64,000 nucleotides of DNA from Medicago truncatula (GCF_003473485.1 NC_053045.1:37918494-37982493); one strand, 5' to 3'. Shown: positions 33,560-47,382, counted from the stretch's first letter. Notes: a model not told the origin generated them from the sequence alone. Made by a program: numbers and translations.

Positions 33560-34690
33560 GTGACATTTCACATCGAAAAGGTGAATCCAAGTTAATTTTG
33601 GTCGTCAGATTAATTGAAGAACACAATCTTATCATACACTGTCAGCATTAGATTATTTCTTTTACCCTTTCCACCACCCTTTATCCTCAACCTCTACAAT
33701 CCACACCACACCTCCTGCCCAAATTGGTCATGCTTATGTACAGATTAATTGTTTTCGAACTGGAAATTTCATTTAGAAACACACAAATAATTTCAGTTAG
33801 ATGTTGCTTTCTTTTTTATTTGTAAAATTTGTTTTGAAAATTTTACAAATCAACGAGAATGACAAGTTCTTGCTTCTTGCTTCTTGATCAATACATGACT
33901 GTCATAAAAGACAGGAATTCAGTTAATGCTTTTGCATTTGATTTTGAGAATTGGTATCATTCATACCGGAAATGAAGAAACTTATATCTTTTATTTTTTA
34001 AAGCCATTGTAGATTTGAATGTAATTCCAGATCTCAAAATATACTCCATTGTTGTAGTAGTTTTTTTTTTTTCAGCAAAAATTCATCGGATTCTAGAACT
34101 AAAAAGTGAAAACTCCATTGCTGTACTAGTAGCTTTTTACTTGAATGAAGATTTTTTTTTTTATTTTCTTGTGCCGAAAGAGAACAAACAAGAGGCTTAC
34201 ACTAAATGCATGAGGTATTTGTTAAAATGGGTTTGAGCAGAAAAAATGTTGGATGGGTTTAAGTAGATTTATTGGTACATGAAAGAAGAAAAAAGATTCT
34301 TGGAATTTAGTGTGATGAAGAAACTAAATGAGGATGATGATAATAAAAAAATTGAAGATGATGATGAACATTAATGGTGGTGGTTGGAGTTGGACAAAGA
34401 GGGAGATGAAGTGTAAAGGATAGATGATTAGATCCGGTGTGAGAGACATATAGTAACATATAATATACTCTAAAATTTAATGGTTGATAAAAAGTTGTCC
34501 GTAGTGAAAAAGGATTGACCTTTCCATCTAATGCCACCCTTTATTATAACCAATCCATCTAATGCCGGTGAGAACATAAATGTTTCTGCAGTTGTCACTT
34601 CAGTGACAATACCATCAAATGAAATCACAACCATACAAAAAGTGAAAGAGAGAGATGGGGTTTAGTGGTCCTGATTAAAATCTTAGAGTG
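33560..34690. other. Intergenic, nothing recognised
   Basis: Upstream of the P450 there are only short open frames without family resemblance, and AT-rich sequence. Confidence 0.5.
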
Positions 34691-34696
34691 TCCCTT

Positions 34697-34748
34697 GAAA
34701 TTTCCATTGAATTATTCGCGTTGAAATTTACATTGAATTATTCGCGTT
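34697..34748. repeat. Two 26-bp tandem units
   Basis: Units starting TGAAATTTCCATTGAATTAT and TGAAATTTACATTGAATTAT, both ending TCGCGT, differ at one base. Confidence 0.85.
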
Positions 34749-34817
34749 GTCACGTGCAATTTATTTTGGTTATGAAATTTTGATACATTGATGAATATTG
34801 TCATTCCTTACGTCAAA

Positions 34818-35092
34818 AAATTATTCCTTACGTCCTAAATTGTATGATGTTTTGGGCATTTCACATATATTAAGAAATACAATTAATATTGTATGGAAAA
34901 GAGATATTATAAGTTGTTTTACAAAATTATCCTTAATAAATGATATGAGAAAATTAAATGAAAGAATTGAAAGAAGAAAGGGTAAATAATTAAGGTTATA
35001 ATAGGAAAAGTATCAATGTTGCATTGGTATTTTAAAGCGACATATAATTTGGGACAATTTTTTTCCCGACATACAATTTGGGACGGAGGGAG
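34818..35092. mobile_element. Stowaway-like MITE, about 275 bp
   Basis: Right end, inverted, reads CTCCCTCCGTCCCAAATTGT; left end TTCCTTACGTCCTAAATTGT is its decayed match. TA is present at both borders. Near the right end the AATTTGGGAC motif is duplicated (35048 and 35074). Confidence 0.7.
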
Positions 35093-36414
35093 TATTTGTC
35101 ATTTTAGACTAATATACTATTTAGTAATTTATTAACTTTTGTGTGTTGATTACAAAGTCGTCGCCTCATATGGGGAAGAGATTGTCTTCAGTTTTTTTCT
35201 TTTTCTTTCTCTCATGTGTGATCTAAATCCTTCGTTAAAAAAGAAAAGAGAGTGTAATGAAAGATAGATATATAGACATGACAGAAAACTAGAGGGATAG
35301 GTATGAAATAGAGATTGATAATGAATCCTGAAACATACAATTCCAAGAAGAAATAATATTGCAAATGTCTTAAAAGTAAAATCTCATTTCACATTGAGAA
35401 ACTGTAAAAGAGTTATTTGAAATTGATACAAAACTTGTAACCGTAATATTGGAAAACAGAAAAGAAATATGTGTCCACTGTCCATGAATGAACTAACATG
35501 TGGTTGAAATATGTGTTCATTATACCTGCGACTGCGAGCCCCATTTACACTATAAGGCCAGTGTCCGTGTCAAACTTTATCTCTGAATATTCTTAAGTAC
35601 ATTTCTTTGTTTTTTGAGGAAAGTATATTTGTTTGTTTGTTTGTCATTCCTGGTGATTGGTGAAGACATCTTGATATTCTTTCCTAGTTGATTTTTATTA
35701 TCAGTGCATGTTTTGTTTTTGACAAATCAAAAATATACGACCTGACTCCTGGGATTTATCAATGCATGAAGGTTCACGTACGTTAATTTTGTCAAATAAA
35801 TAAAATAAGAGTAATGATACATACAGAACCATAGGTGGCAATACACCCCTTAACACCCACACAAAAATCTGACACGTAGTCATATGGACCCCACACAAGC
35901 ACACTTTCTCTTTCATCTTCTCTTTTCTCTCACTAATGTATGGGGTGTACAAGTGTGTATAGGAATAAAAGATATCTATGTAACATTTTTCATAAAATAA
36001 TGCGTGCACGTAATGTTTCCACCTGACCTTTCTATTTATAAGTTTTTCATTCTCTTCTCTCTCAATTTTTTTTTGAAGGATCATTTGCTTTTCTCTCTTC
36101 TTTTCTATTTGATTGAGTAATAAAAAAGGGAAAAAAAAAATTGGTTATATTAAAATTAACCATAAAAAAGAAGAAAAAAAATTGTAGCTAATATTTTTTT
36201 TTTCCTGTGATGGTTAGAGTTTGAACCCCAGACCTTACGTATATACATGATATGTCTATATCAACAAAGACGGAACCAAATGTTATTGAAAAAGGGGCGA
36301 CCGCTACCCTTGTAAACCTAGGGTTATACTACCCCTTAGCTAGCCCACTTTATTTAATAAATACAATTTTCATCATATATAATAAACTAATAATCTATTT
36401 TTTTTAATTTAATA

Positions 36415-36561
36415 CTCCATCCATTTTAAAATATAAGCAAATTTTACTTTTAAGGTTCATTCAATTAATGATGTATGTGGTCCATATTATGAACCACATA
36501 CATCATTAATTGAATGAAATTTAAAGATAAAATTTACTTATATTTTGAAACAAAGGAGAAC
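36415..36561. mobile_element. Stowaway-like MITE, about 147 bp, near-perfect foldback
   Basis: Ends CTCCATCCATTTTAAAATAT and, inverted, GTTCTCCTTTGTTTCAAAAT, bordered by TA. The interior is a long hairpin with arms around GATGTATGTGGTCCATATTA. Confidence 0.8.
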
Positions 36562-36756
36562 TAATATTTTGTTAACTTGAATCCCACTAGGTATCAATAT
36601 TACACATTAAACAACTTGTTAAATTGTCCATTCCAATTCCCCATGATTCATAGAACAATTTATTAGAAAATTAATTGGGGCCTCTCTTTTAGTGAATATA
36701 ACAAATCACTTGCAACTTAGTATCACTTGTCACATTATTCTAAATATCTTTTAATT

Positions 36757-38292
36757 AGTAAATAGTCATTTTGGTTCCTGACTTTACACTTCGTTGTCAC
36801 TTTAGTCCCCGACTTATGATAAACTACAAAATAGTCTCTGAAAATATACATTTGTTATCAGTTTAATCCTTACCGTTAAAAATCTATGTTAACTCACGAT
36901 GTGTCAATCAGAGGGACCAAATTGAAAGTAAAAAATTATTTTTTATTAATGATAAAAAACCAAAAAAAAAAAGAGTAAATTACACCCTCATCCCTCAAAG
37001 ATGCTTGAATTACATTCCCCTTTGCTCTAATGTTAAAATATACACTCTCCTCTCTTGAAAAGTAAAATCTACATTCCCCTCTCATATAAGATGCACCCTC
37101 TCCCTTAATAATTAAATATGCACTACACTTTAACCTATTTTAACATAAATAAATATTTTTATGATGTATACTAATTTTGAACCACCATTTAAGAAAAATA
37201 AATTCATTTCTTAATTTAAATGTCAATGATAATTAAATTTAAATATTTACTAATAATTTTATAATTTATAGTATAAAATTAACCTTTAAATAACTATACT
37301 TTATTGTCTTTGGTAATTTTTCACATATTTTAATTTTATCTTTGGTTGTTTCATATTTTATAATAGGGTTTAAAAATATATGTTAATGAAATTGTGAATA
37401 AAAAATAGCGAAAAATATCCACTCAAATTTTGATTATGTTAAAATAGACCCGCATTACTATTTTTTTTTGAAGTGTGTTAGATTATTTTTTTTGCTAGAT
37501 TACTAAAAGTTAAAAAAATATTGAGGGAGTAAAGTGTAGATTTTAACATAAGAGGGAAGATGAATGCAATTCAAGCTTTTATTAGGGGAGGAGAGTGAAA
37601 TGTTTTCTAATATGTTTTAAATAAGAGGAGAGAGGAGTGTCTAATTTAACATAAAAGGGAATGAAAATGTAATTCAAACAACTTTGAAAGGAGGAGGGTG
37701 TAATTTACTCAAAAAAAATATTCATCATCTTGATCTCTATCTTCTCTATCTTTGCAATTTCAAAGTTGTCTCTCTTTTTGAAATTTTCAATTAGAATTAC
37801 CTTTTTACTCATATAAGACTACAAATTCAACCTTCAAAATGGCATCCCTAAACACATTCTCAATGGTCTATCTTTAATAGAATATGTTAACAGGGAAAAA
37901 CAAAATCAAGAATGTGCAGAAAGAAAGATGATTTCAGTTTTTGCTGCAGGTTAGGCCTTTTCTTTTGGACTCTGCAGTGGTTTTGCTGCTGTATTTGTGA
38001 TGATTAACTTATCTAGTTTTTCATCTTTAAACCCAAAAGAATAACATCTTTATGAAGATAGAGATGAATATTCTTTTTTTTTTTGGTTTTTTTTTATCAT
38101 GAATAAGAAATATTTTTTTTACTTTCAGATTGGTTCCTATAATTGACACATAAGTAGGTAACAGAATTTTTTAACGGTAAAGACTAAACTGATAACAAAT
38201 ATACACATTCAGGGACTATTTTGTAGTTTATCTTGAGTTGGGGACTAAAGTGACAGCGAGGTGTAAAGTCAGGATCAAAGTGACTATTTACT
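36757..38292. mobile_element. Long-TIR element with a second TIR element nested inside
   Basis: Left AGTAAATAGTCATTTTGGTT and right, inverted, AGTAAATAGTCACTTTGATC start arms that remain alignable for about 150 bp (TTTAGTCCCCGACT..., GATAAACTACAAAATAGTC..., TAACGGTAA...). The interior, outside the nested element, is unidentified (about 37740-38100) and could be captured sequence. No transposase is seen. Confidence 0.78.
36973..37710. mobile_element. Nested TIR element, 738 bp
   Basis: Ends GAGTAAATTACACCCTCATC and, inverted, GAGTAAATTACACCCTCCTC. Arms continue with TTGAATTACATT and further. A-runs on both sides hide any TSD. It interrupts the element at 36757-38292. Confidence 0.78.
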
Positions 38293-38849
38293 CATTTTTT
38301 AATCCTTCGGTTTCTAATGAAAGTGATCCTTGGTAATATGAAGTTTGAATGTGACCACAGTTCGATATAGGAATCAAGCTTGAATTCTCTCGAACGGTTT
38401 ACATTTTGGTAGAACTCATTAATCATTTATGTTCAACCGTATTCACATTATTTTAAATTTTAAATATAAACCATTCAGCCAATTCACTAAATAAACTAAA
38501 CTGTATATAATCAACTTGTAAAAAGAAAAAAATCGCCACCCTTAATGATTTTTTCTAGCTCCGTCCCTGCCTACCAACTGAGTTAAGCAAGCAACACCTC
38601 AACATTTGTAATTAGCCAAACTATTGAAAGCAAAAGTGACATCTTAATGAGATAGAACATAACTCTTATTTATAATTCGATGTGAGATTAATCACTCACA
38701 CTTGAATTCACTAACTCCGACACAAAAAACTTCTGACATGGTCTTCCTTTTTGTATTTGGTATCTAAATCCAATGTACAAAGTCATGCAAACAACAACAT
38801 TAGCTTAATCATATAATGCATATCATCTATATCTATATTTATATCTATT

Positions 38850-41800
38850 CTATACACCATGTACTGATACACCATGGACTGGTGTGTCAGGCATATTAGA
38901 GTAATCAGAAACCTCCATGACTAATGGATGAATATCTGTTTTAGGATCATATTGTTGGAAAATTATAACTGATGCAAATGTAGAAAACTCAGAAGAAGCC
39001 AAATAGCTTCCAACAGGACCAAGCTCAGCACAATCACTTCCATCTAGCAAAGGTGCTACTGGAGGCATTCTACCTGCCAAAATCAAATTGCTCTTATTCC
39101 TTTCGCTCAACACAGTTACAATATCTTCTTTACTTTCAACCAACCTTTCCTCATAAACTATAGATTCTTCACTCTTACAACAAACACCTAAAAACTCTGA
39201 CCAAAATTGATCATCTTCTTGTTTATCTTCATCAGGTGTGTTACCATCTGACACCTTTATTACTTTTCTATCTCTGTCAGCTGTTATACCAATCAATTTG
39301 GCACCAAATGCCAATGTTTTACCTGGCGGAGTTATAAATTTTAAAACAGTGAGTGAAATTCCAGGATGTTCTGCTATTCTCATACCGTACGCAAGTGCTT
39401 CTCGATCATCACATCCTCCAAAGAAAGCTACAACAACATTGTAAGAAACATCACTAGCATGGACTTGAGTTGTCCCTCCAAGGCCACGATCAACCAAAAT
39501 TCCAACCGAGCAAGGAGCATGGCTAAGTACAAGTCCATTCATTACGCGAAACGAGTGCCCTAATGATTCCATAGTTCCATCAACTCGTTGGTGTTTGTGA
39601 AACGGAAGTAGAATCATCGCAACTCGCTTTTGGTGTGCACTTGAACAAATGTCTTCATGAATGTTATTGAGAGATGAAATTGCTGTCATACTACGAACAT
39701 TGACACTACTTAAATGTCCATAAGCTTGAAATGCAATTACCATTTGGTCTTTGTTGTCATGTTGTTTTTTGTTCCAAAAAGGCAAGCCATTATTTCTTGC
39801 CTTATGAACCATTGTTATGGCTGAAGGTCTTTCTGAGAGTTCCATTAAGTGCATTGCATATATACATAACTTTCCTCGCTTTCGTGTTCCTCTTGATGAT
39901 TCTATTAGATTGATTAAGGTAGGAATGTTGTAGGTGCTGTGGAAACAAGCTAGTATCCTAAGCTCCGTGTCTGGATCTTTGCGCTGAATCGTTTTATGCA
40001 TGTATGGTGATCCTCTCCTAGCTGGTTTATACACTGCCATCACTATTGGTGTGGTAATGAAAGTTGTGACCAGTGCCATTACAACACATATTGCAAATGC
40101 TTGATCACTCAGTACCTACACTTTTCACAAGGAATTCAAAGACATGATTTATTATTATTTTAGTGAACAGTCTATTTAGTCTCTCGAGTATCATTCTCTC
40201 GAATTTGGATCGTCAGCAGTCACCATTCCACGTATTCATGCGTTTAGTACATCGGTGGCATTGTATCGAGATTGAACTGTTCAAATTTCAAGCTCAATAT
40301 TTTAGATTTTAAAAATCAAAATCTAGAACATCCGATCTCGATCCAGTGACCATTAAAGTGCTGACTGCATTAATGCGTGAGATTGCTGCTGATTGCAGGC
40401 AGTCCAAATTCCCCTCTCTCTTATTTAGTCCATAAACTATATGGAAATAATAAATATTATATGAAATCTTTTATGTTAGACAATACATTATTTGAAATAT
40501 ATCTCATTAGTTACCTATATCCTGTGTCACTATATAACGACAAAGACCAATTTAACGGATTTCATATAATTTAGATACTAATTTGTGATCCTTGCCAATG
40601 TTCGGCTAAACCCTATAAGTGCTTAATTAAGCTGATTACCTTGCGATCCTTGCCGATGTTGAGAACAATGAGCTCCACCAATCCCTTGGTGTTCATGAGA
40701 AATCCAAGGGTCAAAGCTTCTCTAAAAGGAATCTTACACAGCAATGACACAACTAATGTGCCAACAACTTTACCAAAGCAAGCAGTAAATATAACAAGGA
40801 TTAATAATCCCCAAGAAAGTGCTCCACTAATAGTAGCTACATTAGTCTTCAATCCACTAGACACAAAATAAAGTGGCAACAAAAGACTCATTACAAGATC
40901 CTCAATCTTCTCAGTCAAAATACTAGCAAAAGGACCTTCCTTAGGAACAACAATGCCAGCTACAAAAGCTCCAAAGAGAGCATGAATACCAATAGTATCA
41001 GTTAAAAAACTACAACCCAAAACTAGTGTCAATGTGATGCAAATGTAAATCTCCTTCACAGGTTCACCCTCAGGGCAACGTTTAGCCATTATAGCAAGTA
41101 AGGGCTTTATGGCAAAAATAACAAACAGGATAAAACCAACACCACAAAGTAGGACCCATAAAGATACAAGAGGGGAAGTGTTGGCGCCTGAAAGAGCTAC
41201 TGCAAGAGCAAGAAGTATCCAAGCAGCGACGTCATTGACAGCAGCAGCTGACATTGCCATCCGACCAACATCGGTTGTGAGGAGTTTGAGTTCAGCTAGG
41301 ATTCGAGCAAGGACAGGAAAGGCTGTGATCGAGAGAGCAACGCCCATGAAAACAAGGAAGGAAGTTGGATTAGCATCTTTGTTTATTGTGGCACGAAGAA
41401 CAAGTGAGGTGCCAATGCCAAGTACAAATGGGACTGTGATTCCAGCAAGGGCTATGCATAAGGCTTTTGAACCTGTTTTGCGTATCGAACGCATGTCGAG
41501 TTCAAGACCTACTAGAAATAAGAAGAATAGCAGGCCAATGTTGGCTAGTGTATCAAGAACTGTTAAGCTTCTTTTAGGGAAGAATGTATCTAGAAATTTC
41601 TTGTTCCTCCCAATTGCTGAGGGTCCTAGTAATATACCTCCCTGCATTTGTTTTTCAACAGTACAAACATCATGTGAGACATTTCAATCCAAACTCAAAT
41701 TAATTTTGTGTATGAATTTGAATAAGAAGAACTCAAATAAAATAGTCAATAACATGATTTAGAGATTTTGAGTTTGACACATATGATAACAAAATATTGT

Positions 41801-42358
41801 AATGCATTTTCTCCACTCCACTTAACGTGTCAGACGTAACAAAAAACTTGATAGAATGACTAAATTGATTGATATTCTTACAAATTTAGAGATGTTTTTG
41901 TCAATTCACAAATTTCACGAACTAAAAAGGCCAACCCTTGAAATTTTAAGGGCAAATTTAGCGATTTACTCTAACTAAACATACGTAATAACAAACCTTA
42001 TACATCAAATCAATCGTTCATTATCTCGTTAACAGTTGAGATTACATACTTTATTTTCTAAAATGAATTGGTCATGAAGGTGAAAAATAGAAAAAAAATC
42101 ATATTTAAGAAATGATACAAAAGCAATGAAAGGTTCTATAATATTAAGAAGAAAAAAAGTGCTTACAATGACTTCTGCAATAACTCTAGGTTGTCTAAGA
42201 GGCTTGCAAAGAAATGCAATGAGTCTTGTAAAAGCGACCACCAAACATATCTGTACAATTAATAAGGGAAGTGCATAATCCATGGGATTTTCATGTTGAA
42301 ATGCCCCATTAGAAGTGGCCTTCATTGGTGGTGGACATGTTGAATCAGGGGTAGCCAT
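38850..42358 (-). CDS. CHX18-like cation/H+ antiporter
   Basis: Three exons, 42358-42167, 41641-40640 and 40115-38850, join in phase 0 to 819 aa (Arabidopsis CHX18 is about 810 by recollection). Junctions: GTCATT|GTAAGC, GCAG|GGAGGT, CGCAAG|GTAATC, TGTAG|GTACTG. CHX proteins of this clade exchange K+ for H+ on endomembranes and influence pH and vesicle traffic. The N-terminus has [10 protein letters not shown] and [15 protein letters not shown]. The membrane exchanger domain (about residues 30-420, some 12 segments) includes [47 protein letters not shown] and [15 protein letters not shown] (the ND pair typical of CHX). The cytosolic half (about 440-819) has [25 protein letters not shown] and [17 protein letters not shown]-like folds. 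The ATG at 42358 is chosen by alignment to CHX18. Confidence 0.93.
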
Positions 42359-42707
42359 TTTCAATTTTTTTTATGTATGTTACTATAGAACACCAAATTT
42401 AATGTCTATAGAATGAGATATTTCTTATACTTTCATCTTTTCTGTTTCTGTAAGTGAAAAGAAACATTTGTCACATAGAAAAGGAAAAAAATAATAATAA
42501 AGGAAATGAAATTTCCAATTATGGTAGCAGAGACAGAGAATTAAGTGAGAGAAGGAAATGCATTTCATTAGTTACTAATCGGGTTTTGATGATTATTTGT
42601 GAACACACACTCACGCAAATTGTGCTAGATGGTGATTGGTCATGAAAGGCAATGAAACTTTGAGTTTACTATCATGTTTATTTTTATTTTATTTTTTACT
42701 ATCATGC

Positions 42708-42715
42708 TATATATA
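42708..42715 (-). promoter_or_regulatory. Possible TATA box of the CHX gene
   Basis: CTATATATAG (palindromic) lies about 350 bp upstream of the ATG. It is a good motif, but the implied 5' UTR is long, so weak support. Confidence 0.25.
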
Positions 42716-42799
42716 GTGTTTTGAGTAGAGTGTGACACGAGGGCTATGTCTTTTTCTTAGGAAATCCGAAAGAAATGATTTGATTTATACAAGTAAACA

Positions 42800-44500
42800 T
42801 TGAAAACATAATATTGTAAGAACATGAGAGCTTGAGTTTATCTCAAAATCGTTGGTAAAGGATAGTGCATTATATATAGCGGCTTGGAATGTTGGAAAAG
42901 TAAATATTAGGTCATGAGACTTTGAGGTAGTGTTGTGTGAATTGAAAAAATAGAGTGTGGATGTCCCACGTAAAATAGAGCAAACAAATTAGTAGTGTTT
43001 ACAATGTTGTATTTAATTTTTTAGTACCCGATAATGATAAAAATGATAGTAATTATTATTATTTATTCGTGCATATAACTTTTTATAATTCACTTGAACT
43101 CACCAAATTGTTCTATTGAATTGACGAGAACTCTTTCTCTCTTTTCCCTTCAGCTTGCGTGAACGAGTTATTCTCCTCTTCGTCTTTTTTTCCCGTCCCT
43201 TCAAAATCAAGAGTATTTTTAAAACCATAGTCACTTTTAGGTAATATGTCTATTCAGAATTAAGAATGGTCTCAAGAGCATAACCTCTTCGATAATTCAC
43301 ATCCTTTCGGAATAAAGAGTATTTTTAATATCATAATCTATATTTGAGAAATAATAATGTCCCTTCAAAATTAAGAATGGTCTTAAAAGTATACATTATT
43401 TGAGTGGTTGTTGTCCTGTATTGATATTTGGAGATTTGAAAGGTTAGAATGGTGGTAAACCCATATTTGAACGTTCACAATACCATAGTAGAGTGATCAT
43501 AGTACCAAAATTGATTGGTTTCAATATTAAATTAAGAGTGGTCTATGTACCGTATTAGAGTTGTAATTCTTGAACGTTGGCTACAATGCAGTAGTTAATC
43601 ACAAACTTGTAGCTGGACTTGTTTATCCTGGAGGCGTGTGATTAGTAATCTGCATTGTACAATTTTAGACAGTGTCGCAAAACATCTTAAAGAGAGCGAC
43701 ATAGGTGTGACTCAATCGAATAAAAACTTAAGTGGATGAAATTTTTTTTTTCTTCAAAATAGACTTTAAAATCAAAACACTTGGGAATCCAAAAACCAAC
43801 AAAATAAAGTCTCAAATTGCTACTGAATTAGAAACCAATATAATCACTAGACAAGGACATAGAGAAGATTCATGAAATTCTAATCACTTTTATTGCTCTA
43901 ATTCAAGTTCTTTTCGATTTTCAATTGTCAAACCAACTCTTTAAAACACCTCATTTAATTAATTGTTTCAATTAAGTATAGCTTAATTGTTGCCTAAAAA
44001 TATCAATTTTTGTGGAGATGAATATTCTTTATAAATATTTTTATTTGATAACACAATTGGTACACTTGGAAAAATCTATTAGCCATCCACCCTTTATATT
44101 CATGCACCAAACTCATATTAGTTGATGGAAAACCCGAAGAGTATTTATAAGTCCGGAGAGTCCTTACCTCACATGCCGATTTTATTAAGATAAAGTTGAC
44201 CCAATTTAAAATTCTAAAAACCTCATTTTATATCTATCTTTTTCTTCATGTATCCGTCAGATCACTCTACTTTTCAATTTTTCTTGTGGGGTATACTAGA
44301 TGGGAAAAATACTCGAGAGGGTGTCGTTGATCTTTAATATTATTGATGTCTTTAGTTCATTTTGTTCATTTTATTTTATCTATAAGAGAATGATGATTGA
44401 ATGATTAAAAAGAAAATAAATATGAACAAAGACATCAATGGCACCAAAACCAAAGACATCTAAGTGGAATCCACTTAATAGAGGCGTGTAAGACATTTTC
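42800..44500. other. Intergenic, with degenerate repeats at 43196-43420
   Basis: Phrases such as TTCAAAATTAAGAATGGTCT and AGAGTATTTTTAA recur imperfectly two or three times between 43196 and 43420, suggesting an old tandem array. No gene seen. Confidence 0.45.
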
Positions 44501-44673
44501 CAAATAATATAATATAATAACTATAAACATCTGGTGTTATGTGTCAAGTTTAGGATAGTTGCGTATACTTCACATCAAGATTGTGGAAGATTGCATCAAC
44601 AGTGGAATTTCCCCGCACCATATACACCACATCCCAAATAGTTTATGTAAAAGAGATCAAGAAGAATCATAAG

Positions 44674-45436
44674 ATGTTTGGTCAACTTGAGCATGAGTTA
44701 GAGCTGCACGTGCCAGCAAGTGAAGCATGGGATCTCTTTGGCACTCTTGCTATTGGAAAGGTCGTTGAGGAAGAGATGCCTGAAAGATTTCAGAAGGTGG
44801 AGCTAATTGAAGGAGATGGAGGAGTTGGGACTATTCTCAAACTCACATTCACTCCAGGTCATTTTCATTATTTATGTCTTCTTTATATTTAGCTTGACAA
44901 ACCGTAACTATACATAAAAATATAATCATTATCTTTATATACTTTATTTTGATCATATATGATTGTTGTATTGTATCATGAACATTTTGGATTAGTTTTG
45001 AACATCTTTTCAAATTATTCATACACTACAAGATATGATGAATTAACATACTTATGGGACAACACAATATGTATACAAGTCTATAGTATTTTGTGTTAAC
45101 ATAACATTAATTATTTTGGTCGGAGTTTGATCAGGTTTACCTGGCCCAACTGGTTTAAAAGAAAAGTTCACCAAGATTGATAATGAAAAGCACATCAAAG
45201 AAGTAGAGGTAGTTGAAGGGGGATGCTTAGATCTTGGATTCACACTATTTAGAGTTCGTATGGAAGTGATAGAGAAAGGTAAAGATTCAAGCATAATCAA
45301 AACTACATTAGAGTATGAAGTCAAGGAAGAGGAAGCAGCCAATGTCGCACTTGCTTCCATCCAACAATTGGCAGAGATTGTAGAAGTTGGCAAGAATTAC
45401 CTCAACAGAAACAAGGATGCAAAAGAAGTAAAGTAG
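44674..45436 (+). CDS. Bet v 1/PR-10 superfamily protein, norcoclaurine-synthase-like, copy 1
   Basis: Two exons, 44674-44857 and 45135-45436 (CCAG|GTCATT ... GATCAG|GTTTAC, phase 1), give 161 aa, the usual PR-10 size. These are small cytosolic proteins with a hydrophobic ligand pocket. The glycine-rich P-loop GDGGVG lies at residues 47-52, and the C-terminal helix (VGKNYLNRNKDAKEVK) is complete. The intron within the glycine codon after LKLTFTP is at the PR-10 family position. Annotators usually label this clade S-norcoclaurine synthase-like, but legumes are not known for benzylisoquinoline alkaloids, so ligand binding is safer than that enzyme name. An open frame extends upstream to 44581, but similarity with copy 2 begins at MFGQLEHELEL. 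Confidence 0.9.
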
Positions 45437-47372
45437 TAATTTATGTGCTTCAAAACTAAACTAGAGAAAACAAAAACTTATGGCTTAGGTCATGAATAAA
45501 ATGATGAAAGTTGCTTTGCTACCAAGATTTTGTTTCATTAATTCACATCATCGTGTATTTTTTTTTTCCTTTTGTGCCAAAGTATCAAACCTAGGTCGCC
45601 AAGATTAAAGAACATATTTTCAACCTAGTGATTCTAGGATAAATCGACATGTACTATTTCTCAAATGATTTGAAGTATACTCTCAAGGTTGTGTAATAAT
45701 GTTAATTATAGTGGAAAATCCTTCAAGATGTTAAGAAACTAGACGTAGCTATCAACGTATCAAGCGCTATGAAGCATGAGAAAAAGCGCTATGAACCAAG
45801 AGAAAAAAAATGTTTTAGATATTTGTTTGAGTTGTCCAACACATCTCGTATGAGTGTTATACAGGGTCAGACACCGATCGTAGGAGTGTCGAAGTAAAGA
45901 AAAAAACAATTATTTACGATACCGATTCAACACATATTGTACGGATGTCATAGGAGCGTCAAACACCACGACACGCCTAGTTCTAGAGGTGTCCGTGCTT
46001 CTTAGATCAAGCGTGGTAAACTAGTATAAACCCTTAATTTGTGCAATTTCTCTTTCCTTAAATTCGTTCGATCTGATATAGAAAAACTTTATTCAATATC
46101 ATCTTTTGAAGAAGTATTTTCAACTAAGTTTTTAAAAAGGTTTTTAAATAAATGTTTGCGATATTATTTTAAAGAACACAATTCAAACCTCTCTTTATTT
46201 TCTTGCATAGCTTCATCGTCCACCATATTAAATGTCTATTTGAAGACTATTCTATTTATTTATTATATTCCACAAGCACCAAATTATAGAATTTACCTTC
46301 TTTGAAGACTTCCCACCAATCAAAGAGCCAAAGTGTATAAAATGTTGTTGAACATCATTAGAGAATACCACTCTTACCTCCACCCACTTATAAACCTCAA
46401 TACACACTAGAATAGTAGAGAAATGACATGATAAAAACAAATCATTTATATCTTCTCTCTCACTAGAGCACATCACACATGAAGTTTCAATGTTGGAATC
46501 AATTATACCTCTGCACGACGTCAGTCTAGTTTGGATCAATGGAATGTAGTTGATTTATTGCATTCGAATTTCAAACACACTTTTTGTCAAACGTTTCCTA
46601 CAGCCTGGGCCTTGTAACATCCAAACAACTTTTAAGTATTGTTGACTGACTTCAGAAACCAACATGTGTTTTTTCAGCCCAAAATTGTTTTAAGTCAAAC
46701 ACTCTTAATTGTGCTTATGGAATGGACTACCGGAAACAAATGCATCTTATTGGCATAGATGGTAGCAAACAATTCTTATAATCTTCCCCCAACCACATAC
46801 CTATCCGGTGTCGGGATCTCTCCCATTACAACAAAATTAAACCCGCCTTGTGCACCGGCCCGTCCTCATTGGTCTCGGGCGTTAAAGGCCAAGAACATGT
46901 TGTGGACTGATGGATTCAAACAAAAAGTTGGCGCCAGGTTCTGATTTATTTGACCCTATTTCACCCAAGCAGCCTACATGTGATAATTTGGTAATTTGGT
47001 GAAAATGTCAAAATAATATCCCTGAGATTTCTTTGGCCGGCCAAGATAATTGTTCAACTAACTTATATGAAAGGACAAATAGATATTGTAATGAAGAGAG
47101 TGTGTTTGCACATGTAAAAAGATTGAAAGGTCCGAAAAAGTTAAAACTAAATTGAAAAAAGGGAAAAGGCGCCCATATATTAAGTTTTCAAGAGAACTTT
47201 GCCGAGGAGCACTAAGAAGCAAAGGAAGATTTGGAGATTGTTAAGATGTTGGGTCTTTACGTAGAGACAAAGGATAAAGCAATTTATCTAATTTTGTTAG
47301 GTTGGTGATTGTTGTCTCTTTTTTTAGCTGTTTTTTTTACTTTTCCGTCATCAAATTCAAGTGTTTTTGGTC
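45437..47372. other. Intergenic between the PR-10 genes; includes a LINE fragment
   Basis: Apart from the LINE fragment at 46252-46539 (listed), there is a repeat-like stretch at 45830-46010 (GTGTCGAAG / GGTGTCCGTGCTTCTTAG) and an unrecognised GC-richer patch at 46790-46945. No supported gene. Confidence 0.5.
46252..46539 (-). mobile_element. LINE fragment, reverse-transcriptase zinc-binding region
   Basis: The - strand reads TRLTSCRGI, then CVMCSSEREDINDLFLSCHF and a Trp-containing stretch, the C-x2-C ... D-LF--C pattern of the zinc-binding domain in plant LINE ORF2. No RT domain is nearby. Confidence 0.65.
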
Positions 47373-47382
47373 GTCTAGAAGA

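Noticed and set aside
36205-36270. GGTTAGAGTTTGAACCCCAG, B-box-like
   Set aside because: No A box at proper spacing or acceptor stem; probably SINE debris.
41109-41762. 217-aa open frame on +
   Set aside because: Antisense of CHX exon 2; Arg/Thr-rich with no domain.
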